DNA of 64,000 bases, taken from the NCBI RefSeq assembly GCF_026151205.1, contig NC_087072.1:15662169-15726168 (forward strand), in the 5' to 3' direction. A program made the translations under genes and the position numbers. The DNA comes from Bolinopsis microptera (lineage: Eukaryota > Ctenophora > Tentaculata > Lobata > Bolinopsidae). Under the pieces are notes generated by a model. It saw only the letters and a program-made list of their open reading frames with translations. It searched no databases and was not told where the DNA came from. This document shows, piece by piece, positions 12,301 through 24,300 of the stretch. Position 1 is the stretch's first letter. Each line of letters starts with the position of its first letter.

Positions 12301-15300
12301 CAGACGCGATGCTACTTTGAGTAGTACTCAGATGGTAGTTTACAATTAAGAGCAATGGATGCGAGTGAAACTTATTTACTAGTCTAGTCAAGTAGTCATG
12401 ATTTCCCGTGGCTCCTACCCTCAGAATAACAAATGTGTGGGACCGGGAAACTTTGGGTGCTTAGTCGACGTTCACCGGTCCCTGGTGGTCACAACAATGT
12501 AAGAAAAGCACCTGATTGTGTGACGAGGTCGAACGCATTAAAAACCGTCCCCTCTGCAGAGTAGGTAATTACTGATAAATACTGACCACCTGCGAAAAGA
12601 AGATCCAAATAAACGACTTATATAAACTTTTACCTATTTTGTAAAATGCAGATCCTAGTCGAGACAGGACCCGGATTCTAAGACATTAACCAAGTAAAAC
12701 GGCCAGCTGCAGTTGTCACATGTCAGCGTACGGTGCCAGCCGACGCTTCACGGCACAATTTAATAATCGCATACTCTAACGGTTCGAACGTGCATGCTTA
12801 CCCGGTCCTAATCTCTATGATCTCTATAATCTCTATTTGATAATTTAAGCAAAAATTACTGTTAATGATTTTATCTTATTGGAATTCATGGAGTGCTGCC
12901 AGCTGCTCAATCTGATTCGTGATTAGGCTGTAATTCTACAAGAGCGTCCATCAATATGAAGTCATCGATCTTTATTAAGGTCGTGGGTAGAACATGACAC
13001 ATGGCTGTTGAGATCGTTAAGAAATCGGGTAAAATTGCACGATCAAACACATTTTATTTCAAATGAAACCGCGATTATCCGCTTATTGTCTATTGATTCG
13101 TGTAGAAAAAACAAAACCCAATTCAAATTATGTTAAATGCGAACTGATTTAGATTCTAGCGAGTCGGAAATTTGGTTGGGATGATTACCGTGCTCCTGGT
13201 AACGTTTACAGATGCACATGGTAGATAGTCGGTATATGCATATGGTCGGTTAACTTTTGAAGGTCGACTTACTCACGTGCGGCTTGAAAATTCACATTTT
13301 AATAGACTAATATGTCACGTAGAGACCCAAAAATGTCATCCAAAAGAATTTATCAACTGAAACCAACTGAAGTATCCTTACAGGTTCCAAGTACCCTGAA
13401 GAGTTTGTTAAAGTGCTCGGCGCAGCTGCGACTCATCTTGGCAACAACCCAAGTGATGAGCTCCGGAAATGTATTTGCACGTGTTTGGAAGTGCTGAGTG
13501 TCCGGTGTGTCGCGCATTTGCCGGATCTTGTGAAGATCTCTATTGGGAATCTACAGGATAACAGTGCGGTTTTGTCGGCCGTCATTTCAACTGTTCCTCA
13601 GTTCACCTCTGCTTACATATCCGACATTCTTGTCGCTATGTCCAAGGTGAGTTTATCGTAAATATTACTCGGACAGTGTTCCAGCTTTGGTTGTTTATAT
13701 GTTTGAAACAATGATGTTCGCGAATTTTGGGATTTGATTTTTGCCTGAATTTTTAAAGTCACTGTTTATTATTTCAGGTTTACAGTGATAATTTATCAAA
13801 ACTGAGTGCTGAAATTGGGGGTGGAATTAAGTTAAGGGTCCTTCTTCCTGCTGTGATAAACGCAATCGACACACTACTCGACTCATCTGCTCATGGTGAA
13901 TATATTATGTTGAAATGATAAAACAATCCCAACAATATATGAAATATTTATCATTATATTATTATCAAAAGAGAAAAATATTATCATTCGAGAAGGATAC
14001 AAAACCTTGTTATATTCATTACTATTAGTTTATAGCTATACTAGGCCAGCGAATTAGCATAGACTGTTTAAATGGTTAATTATTAATTAATTATCATCAA
14101 TAATGATATTTGTTGGCTCTCCACCCATTTGGGCCTTGTCATGGCAAAAAAGGCGGGCTTTAATAATTTGATTGCCCATTTATCTCCTACATCCACGTAA
14201 TATAACTGTGGAATTGGATTAAACATAAGTATGAAGCTTATAAACATAGCCTATAAGCATAGTGGATGTCAAAACTAATTGTATAGGTTACCAGATTAGG
14301 CTACTCAATGCTTATCGAAATTGAAACGCCAAAAGAAATTATCAATTACTACGTATGATCAAAGGGGCGCACTAAAACATATTTAATTTTAATTGTCTGT
14401 AACATCAACTTCAGACCTGCGCGCAGTAACGGACACGCTGAGGAAGTGTATTGAGCAGAACGTGACTCATGACATCAAGAACCAAGTTACTGATATCAAC
14501 ACCATCTTCGTGAAGTTACTATCCTACAGGGATACAACCACCAGGTCAGTTAGGGGGAGTGAGAGTAGTTACTATCCTACAGGGATACAACCACCAGGTC
14601 AGTTAGGGGGAGTGAGAGTAGTTACTATCCTACAGAGATACAACCACCAGGTTAGTTAGGGGGAGTGAGAGTAGTTACTGTCCTACAGAGATACAACCAC
14701 CAGGTCAGTAAGGGGGAGTGAGAGTAGTTACTATCCTACAGAGATACAACCACCAGGTTAGTTAGGGGGAGTGAGAGTAGTTGCTATCCTACAGAGATAC
14801 AACCACCAGGTCAGTTAGGGTGAGTGAGAGTAGTTACTATCCTACAGGGATACAACCACCAGGTTAGTTAGGGGGAGTGAGAGTAGTTGCTATCCTACAG
14901 GGATACAACCACCAGGTCAGTAAGGGGGAGTGAGAGTAGTTACTATCCTACAGAGATACAACCACCAGGTTAGTTAGGGGGAGTGAGAGTAGTTGCTATC
15001 CTACAGGGATACAACCACCAGGTTAGTTAGGGGGAGTGAGAGTAGTTGCTATCCTACAGGGATACAACCACCAGGTTAGTTAGGGGGAGTGAGAGTAGTT
15101 ACTATCCTACAGAGATACAACCACCAGGTTAGTTAGGGGGAGTGAGAGTAGTTGCTATCCTACAGGGATACAACCACCAGGTCAGTTAGGGTGAGTGAGA
15201 GTAGTTACTATCCTACAGAGATACAACCACCAGGTCAGTTAGGGTGAGTGAGAGTAGTTACTATCCTACAGGGATACAACCACCAGGTTAGTTAGGGGGA

Positions 15301-18300
15301 TTGAGAGTAGTTACTATCCTACAGGGATACAACCACCAGGTCAGTAAGGGGGAGTGAGAGTAGTTACTATCCTACAGAGATACAACCACCAGGTTAGTTA
15401 GGGGGAGTGAGAGTAGTTGCTATCCTACAGGGATACAACCACCAGGTTAGTTAGGGTGAGTGAGAGTAGCTACTATCCTACAGGGATACAACCACCAGGT
15501 TAGTTAGGGGGAGTGAGAGTAGTTGCTATCCTACAGAGATACAACCACCAGGTCAGTTAGGGGGAGTAAGAGTAGTTGCTATCCTACAGGGATACAACCA
15601 CCAGGTCAGTAAGGGGGAGTGAGAGTAGTTACTATCCTACAGAGATACAACCACCAGGTTAGTTAGGGGGAGTGAGAGTAGTTGCTATCCTACAGAGATA
15701 CAACCACCAGGTTAGTTAGGGGGAGTGAGAGTAGTTACTATCCTACAGAGATACAACCACCAGGTCAGTAAGGGGGAGTGAGAGTAGTTACTATCCTACA
15801 GAGATACAACCACCAGGTTAGTTAGGGGGAGTGAGAGTAGTTGCTATCCTACAGGGATACAACCACCAGGTTAGTTAGGGTGAGTGAGAGTAGCTACTAT
15901 CCTACAGGGATACAACCACCAGGTTAGTTAGGGGGAGTGAGAGTAGTTGCTATCCTACAGAGATACAACCACCAGGTCAGTTAGGGGGAGTGAGAGTAGT
16001 TGCTATCCTACAGAGATACAACCACCAGGTCAGTAAGGGGGAGTGAGAGTAGTTACTATCCTACAGAGATACAACCACCAGGTTAGTTAGGGGGAGTGAG
16101 AGTAGTTACTATCCTACAGGGATACAACCACCAGGTCAGTAAGGGGGAGTGAGAGTAGTTACTATCCTACAGAGATACAACCACCAGGTTAGTTAGGGGG
16201 AGTGAGAGTAGTTGCTATCCTACAGAGATACAACCACCAGGTTAGTTAGGGGGAGTGAGAGTAGTTACTATCCTACAGAGATACAACCACCAGGTCAGTA
16301 AGGGGGAGTGAGAGTAGTTACTATCCTACAGAGATACAACCACCAGGTTAGTTAGGGGGAGTGAGAGTAGTTGCTATCCTACAGGGATACAACCACCAGG
16401 TTAGTTAGGGTGAGTGAGAGTAGCTACTATCCTACAGGGATACAACCACCAGGTTAGTTAGGGGGAGTGAGAGTAGTTGCTATCCTACAGAGATACAACC
16501 ACCAGGTCAGTTAGGGGGAGTGAGAGTAGTTGCTATCCTACAGAGATACAACCACCAGGTCAGTAAGGGGGAGTGAGAGTAGTTACTATCCTACAGAGAT
16601 ACAACCACCAGGTTAGTTAGGGGGAGTGAGAGTAGTTACTATCCTACAGGGATACAACCACCAGGTCAGTAAGGGGGAGTGAGAGTAGTTACTATCCTAC
16701 AGAGATACAACCACCAGGTTAGTTAGGGGGAGTGAGAGTAGTTGCTATCCTACAGGGATACAACCACCAGGTTAGTTAGGGTGAGTGAGAGTAGCTACTA
16801 TCCTACAGGGATACAACCACCAGGTTAGTTAGGGGGAGTGAGAGTAGTTGCTATCCTACAGAGATACAACCACCAGGTCAGTTAGGGGGAGTGAGAGTAG
16901 TTGCTATCCTACAGGGATACAACCACCAGGTCAGTAAGGGGGAGTGAGAGTAGTTACTATCCTACAGAGATACAACCACCAGGTTAGTTAGGGGGAGTGA
17001 GAGTAGTTGCTATCCTACAGAGATACAACCACCAGGTTAGTTAGGGGGAGTGAGAGTAGTTACTATCCTACAGAGATACTACCACCAGGTCAGTAAGGGG
17101 GAGTGAGAGTAGTTACTATCCTACAGAGATACAACCACCAGGTTAGTTAGGGGGAGTGAGAGTAGTTACTATCCTACAGAGATACAACCACCAGGTCAGT
17201 AAGGGGGAGTGAGAGTAGTTACTATCCTACAGAGATACAACCACCAGGTTAGTTAGGGGGAGTGAGAGTAGTTGCTATCCTACAGGGATACAACCACCAG
17301 GTTAGTTAGGGGGAGTGAGAGTAGTTACTATCCTACAGGGATACAACCACCAGGTCAGTTAGGGGGAGTGAGAGTAGTTACTATCCTACAGAGATACAAC
17401 CACCAGGTCAGTTAGGGGGAGTGAGAGTAGTTGTTAAAACACACCCCCTTCTTAAACATGATCAAACATTTTACCGAAAAAAATATTCATAATCGTTTTT
17501 TAAAAAGATGTATATCTTTAATGACGCCCCCCTTTCAGCTTCACTCAAGAAACGGAGGACGAGGTAATATCATGTTTTGTTGGGCTGGTGTACAAGCTAA
17601 CTGAGAAGGAGTTCCTTCCTCTGCTAGTGAGATTACTCGAGTGGTCTAACGGGTCTCTGGAGAGGAGCATTACTTTCTACAACCTTTCTGCTCATCTCTC
17701 AGATAAACTTCAGGTCGGTCAACTCTCCTCCATTACACCGTACACTATTAAATTGCTGTTATCCCGGGAATTTGTCTTAACTATCTTTCGACTTCTTAAT
17801 ATGACAGGCATTTTTTCGTAATACTTTGAATGTATGGAATCCTTGTGTTATTATAATACATGATAGGACGAGGAATGAGGATTCATACCTTTTTGACCTA
17901 CTGTATAGTAATAACATAGTAATACTGCATGTACTTTAATAACGTATTATTGACAGGGACTGTTTTTATTGTTTAGTGGTTCGATCTACCTCAATCTTGT
18001 GGAAAAGCTTCAACAATGCAAACCTCCTGTTCAAACCGAAGGTAAGATTAAGCATTTGAACATTCTCTGCATTTTTCGTTAATAATACAATTACGAAATC
18101 TTTGCTTATTGCTACTAAAACTAAAATAATAATTTATGAAGTCTAACATGAAAATAATCCCATCAATAACAATTATCACCTGTAGCTCAACACTCAACAG
18201 CAATAAATCAACAGCTACTACAAATTATAACATCACTATAAATTATATTAATATTAACTAAACTTGATTATCTTAATATTATTCTCCACTTGGGCCAAAG

Positions 18301-21300
18301 TTATTCTCATCCAACTCAAAATTTCCTATCAAGGGATCGGCAATTTCATTATTTTGCAACGACTGCCCTCTGTCAACTCTCACCTCATCGATAGGCCGAC
18401 CGTTTTTCAGCTGACTAGACTGTCTTATAAATGTCTCTGATGCCCTTCTCATTAACCGTATCATGTCCACCTCTGACCTGGTATTTTGCTTCATAATCTT
18501 ACAAGTATCCTCCACCAGCTGCTTGGACACTAAGTTAGCATAGTAGTTCCTCAACCCCATCAGCTCATCATGTGTACCTCTCTCCTTTACCTCCCCATCC
18601 TTTAAACAGATAATCTCATCTGCGTGCCGTATTGTGCTCAGTCTGTGGGCTATCACTATGGTTGTTTTCCCTGCCATTAACTTATCCAGTGCTTCCTGGA
18701 CATCTCTCTCGTTCTGTGCATCCAGGGCTGAGGTTGCCTCGTCCAATATCAAGATCTCTGGATCTCTCATCGCTGCTCTGGCTATGGCTATCCTCTGTTT
18801 TTGTCCTCCTGAAAGCTGTAAACCACGTGCTCCTGCAAACGTCTCCATTCCACTACGAAACTTGTTAATAAAATCACAATTTGCTAACTCAGCCGCGTTT
18901 TTAATTCTGCTATTGGTGACTTGATCTGGAAATACTGCACCGTAGGAGATGTTATCCATTAGGGTGGTGCTCATAAGGTTGGGGTTCTGACTCACAATCG
19001 CCATCTTCCCATGCAGCTCTGCCAAATTAAAGTTCCTGATATCCTTGCCACCAATAGTTACCTTGCCTTGTTGTGGGTCGTATAGTCTCATTAATAGCTT
19101 GGCAATCGTTGTCTTACCACTGCCAGAATCACCCACGATTGCTGTCATCTTCTTGCGCTGGATTTTCAGGTTTAACCCTGAAAAAACTTTCTCACCGATC
19201 CGGGTGGGGTACCCAAAGTTAACATTTTCAAACTGTATATCCTCCTCCAGTGAACCTACTGTATCTTTGCCGGAAACCACCTCAGAAGGTGTTGACATGA
19301 ACTCCACATAATTTTCTACCTTTGATAAGTCTTCTTCAAAAAGCTCTATTTGAGAGTTTAGACACGTAAACTGATGTTGAAACCTATCAAACAAGATGTA
19401 AAATATCATGAACTCTCCGGGCCTAAAAACAGATTCCACGGCTGTTGCTTCGTAAGCAATCATTAAAGCTAACAAAAGATATTTAAAAGCATGTTCAACA
19501 AATTCATTCTGGATTCTATTGAGCACAAGCTTCAGTTCACATGAAATCCAGCTACTTTCTGCCACTTTCTGTTCCTTGATGTGAAGTTTCTCTTGGGAGA
19601 ATTGCTTTACAGTCGATACCATGTCCAGAGCCTCGTTAATAAGATCCTCTGCAGAAGAAGCTAGTTTAGTCCGACAACGCTGTAACCTCATCGCCTCCCT
19701 CTTTCCTGGCATAAGATAGAGAATGTTAAAAAGTATTGTGAATAAAACTACAGCTCCTCCGATTTGAAGGTTCTTTTTCACCATGTAGACTCCACTCGCA
19801 AATATTCCCAGAAGATGGGCCAAAGCGTAGGGGAAATTCCAACTTATCAAACGGGAGACAGAATGAATGTTGCTATTATTATTCAGATCAGCTAGAGTGT
19901 GAGAGTCATGATATCCTTGGTGCAAGAACAGCGCTTTCTCCAGAGATTTCGTCCTCAAAGCTCCCATAATTCCGTACAGTCCGCGAATGTGAATATAAAC
20001 ATTTCCAAGGTACACTAACCGCTCTAACAGTACCATCAACACAAAACTAACCAACATTGACTTGATATAATCGAACCTGCTGTCCTGATTACACTCCAAA
20101 AAGGTTCGACAGAGAGTGTTAGCATAGATATTCTGGTTGATAACTGTAGTGTTGTCGGACAAAGTTGAGATGATATTCCCAGTTAAGTTTAAAATCTCTA
20201 ATTCCAGAACTTTGCTGCATATGACCATCACGGTTACAACAATCATTCTAATCGTGTCTCGTTTGGTTAGGAGAGCTTTAGAGACTGCTGAGAGGACAGC
20301 TGGTATTGATAGTTTGGTAGTGTGCTCCTTCATGTTGAGGTATATCCCCCTTTCCTCGGCTACTGAGATCAGGTGGGCTGTCATATTAGCAGATCCGGTC
20401 TTGTTAAGGATAACGTTCTGTTTGGTATCAAGATACAGCGCCCCGCGCCCTGCCTTCATACTACACCTGGCAATGATCTCCTTCCACCAGTTTGCTGCTT
20501 CTTGTCGGTCCGAGAACTCTTTAATTTCCACATCCTCCTCCTTAGTACCCAGATAGATCACATTAAACCAATCTTTATCAGCCGTACTCTCCTCACCACA
20601 AGGCTGCTGCTCAAACCCGATTAACTTGCCAGACTTTATCTTCAACGAAAGTATCTCCATCCCATCATCAGCTGTTATTGTGGTCCGTTTGTGTTTGGGT
20701 GTTCTCGAGCACACAGGCTCGAAGGAGAAGGTCCTGCCTCGGCTGGTCTCCAGTTCTAGTGCTGCTCCTGCCCATCTCCTGTTCTCCAGTGTTTCGTGTG
20801 TTACTCGTGCCTGATTTGGATGTAGTTCTGTTTTAGAAAGTGTCCGCAACACATCAAATTAAGTTGCTCAATACTGTCGAATACTATGTGTTGCTAGCGG
20901 AAAATTTCAATAGGTCAATCAGAAATTATATTCTGTATTCTTTAACCGGAATATTAATTATGAGAGCCCATAGAAATAAAACAGTAAAATAAAATTTGCA
21001 TACCAAATATTCATTTTCGGAGAAAACGATTGTCTTTCCGCGAGATTTCCCCCCTCCTAGACCATAGGACCACACGCTGTCATCATCGTATGTAATTATG
21101 ATACTGTCAATTACTTTTACACCTGCACATATTTATGCGTTATGATCATCCCGTACGCGTAAATCATTTTCTCGGCAATTTGGAAAAATGGAAATCTAAC
21201 AAACAATGAATTTAATGAATTGACAAGCAAGCATTTAACGTAACACACAGAGTGCAAACCTTGAACTTCTATTTTTCTGATCCGATACTCCGCTTTAATT

Positions 21301-24300
21301 TTGGTGACTTTGTTCTCCATGATTGATATAAGCTATGACCTCTGTACTGATTCATGAACTTCGACGAACTTGCTCGATGCAAACAACATAAAGGATATGA
21401 ACCCCCTTCTGAACTTTGAAGATATATAAGTGAATATTGATCAAAGTGAGATATTAATCTCGGATTATATTTCAAAGGCACGTAGTAACATACGTGAGAT
21501 CACGTAAAATAAACGATTTCTAATCCAATCATGGAATTATATCTGGGAAATAAATTGAATTGCAGCTAATCTTGAGTACAGAGACCATTAAGACGATTGG
21601 AATATTTGTGGAATGTGGACCCCCTTCCTAAAAATGTATACATTTGACAGGCCCTGATTTCAACACCTAGCCACTTTTACCGACCCGCATCTCAGGGTGT
21701 ATTTTATGGACGGCCACAAGAATACATGAAAGTGACGACAAAACAATTGGACACGTATCAGCAGAGAACCGAGATTAGTCAGGCTATGTTCTAAGTGATT
21801 CCAGATAATCGCGATGATATCATTACGTAAGGATTCTGCTGGCATAAACAGTAATATTGTAACTCAATTGTCAGTTTCACACTAAGTAAGGGTGTAAAGC
21901 ACATATCAAATATCCAGACAGATGTACAGGGAAGGTAAATGGTAATGATAATAATTACTTAATTATCATGTACCCTAACACCTAATTCTAAAACTTGTGT
22001 ACTATTGCATGTACTGTACATATTGCACCGATTAGGGATAAACGTGTCATCAAAGCCCGTGCCTATTTACTGTCCACGTTAAATTTTAAAAAGCCGAATT
22101 TCCTAGATTTTCATTAAAAAGTTGTTGTTCTATTAATACTGGTCTAAAAAGGAGCTGAAAGACTCCACATAGCTACACCCAAGGGCTCAATATATACACT
22201 CAAAATATATACACTTATACAATGCAAACACTAAAAATAGGAGAGAAGTACAACAGACCTCCGGAGTCCCTAAGTTTAACAGGGTATCGAAACTGCCAGA
22301 TTTCGCACAAGCTCATTACTGCAGTCATTTCATGCGGTGTATACATACGATTCTTTATTTATATCAAGTGTCTCTTTATTTATATCAAGTGTCTCGTAAT
22401 TTACCTATATCAAGTGTCTCTAATTTTATATCAAGTGCACAACAAATTGGATTTTCCCGTACTTTATCCCCCTTCATCATTTAGAGTTGAATTTAACGAG
22501 CGAGCTACCAATTTACTATAGCTACTACTATATTTTCGTAATTGTATCACCTTTTTTCCCGCAGAGTTTACAAGCAAGAAAGTCAAGTTATCCTCTGGAT
22601 CTGATCTGGCTATGTACACACTAAAAACCCTTTACAACATGCTGAGATATGACACTGCTCATGGCTTCATAACTGCTGACAGGTGAACTTGTTTGGACCA
22701 CTTACTGCTTACACCACTAACACTGTTCTTTACACTTATTATAGAACAATAGAAATACGTGCATTATACGATGAAGACACGCACATTGCGCGGCTTTTAA
22801 TTGATATGCTAATTGCATTGCAATGTTAATTGCATGGTCATGTTAATTGTTAATAGTGTTGTAACGATGTTCATAGCTAGGTGTTGGGGTCGATTACCAA
22901 TTTATTGGTTATCCTGATATTTTATATTATGGCCTGGGTTTTTTATCATAGTAATGAGAACGTCCATGAATCAGACGTGGGCGCCGCCGAAAATGCTGCA
23001 GCGGCGGCGTGAGGCCGTATTTCACTCGGCGGCGGCGGCGTATCGGCGGCTGGAACCAATTTTTTGGCAACATAGTCATTGTACCACTGACTGACATCTT
23101 ATAAGCTAATGTACACTTTGTATGCTAAGGTTCATTTCAAAATTGAATGACGATTTGAAAGAGCAACTATTTATACTCTGTTCAGCAACAAGCAAATATT
23201 TGGCTACGATAACGGCACAACTGATGTTACGAAATGTAGTTTCAAATTCTTTCGCGTCGCGTGTCATTCATTTTTTTAACTGTTTAGGCAAAAATTTGAC
23301 ATTCGGCGCGCCGATCGAAATTTATCAGCGGCGGCGGCGTGTCGAATTTATCGGCGGCGGCGGCGTACCGGCGGCGGCGCCCACGTCTGCCATGAATGTA
23401 ATTTCTTTAAAAATGCGCATATAATACGCCAACAACCATCGTATTCAAAATACGTGAAAAATACGGCAAAAACGGCTAGCACAAGAAGTATAACGTCAGT
23501 ACATTATGAGCTGTTATCGTTAATATCAAAACTTTATGTTTTCACCCTCTATATTATATCAATATTATTACATGCACGTGCAGTGCATAATAGGAATTGT
23601 GATCGTAACTTCCAGTACGTTCATAAGCAATTAGCATTTTCACTTTAATCGGCTTATATCCGTCATTACTTTCTCAAACTATTTTACGTAAAATACGCCC
23701 CCACTTTTAAAAGTACGTTAAAATACCTATCCTTTCTCCCGGAACATTACAGATACTGTGGTTATTGTATTGAGCCCACTACATTTCGTCCCGCTTTGAC
23801 ACTAACACACTGATAATGTTAACAATGTACCGCAGGTTTGACACTCTGTTACCAGTCCTGCTCGATCTGATCACCCTGCCAGATATCACCCACCTCACAC
23901 CCGCACTAGCTCACCTCCCCATCGCTGCTAACTCTGATAGGCTCTGGAAACAGTTCAACTTTCAAATACTCAACCAGTCCAAGTCTCTGCTGCCAACGGT
24001 ATGTGTTTTGTGTTTTAGACATTTTAATTGGCTGTAACAATAAGTTTTGTACGTGTGCATTGTTCTTTGAATTTAGCTTGATTTGCACTGAAGATTCTGA
24101 AGAATTCGGGAGATGAACAGAAGACATTCCAAATAATTGATTTTAACTTTAAGGTACGACAAAATGTTGTTTCAATCTACAAAGAGTTCATCATAAAGCT
24201 GGGACAGGACTACGGTGTCCTTCTGCCAGACTCGCTGCCCTTCATCGCCGAACTTCTGGAAGATTCTGATCCGACAGTCGAGGAGATAACTCACCAGATA

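Noticed and set aside
14514-17433. CRISPR-like regularly spaced repeats
   Set aside because: The 53-bp units abut with no unique spacers, and the host is a eukaryotic intron; it is a minisatellite.
18632-20814. Several plus-strand frames over the ABC transporter
   Set aside because: They are antisense shadows of a strongly supported minus-strand coding exon.
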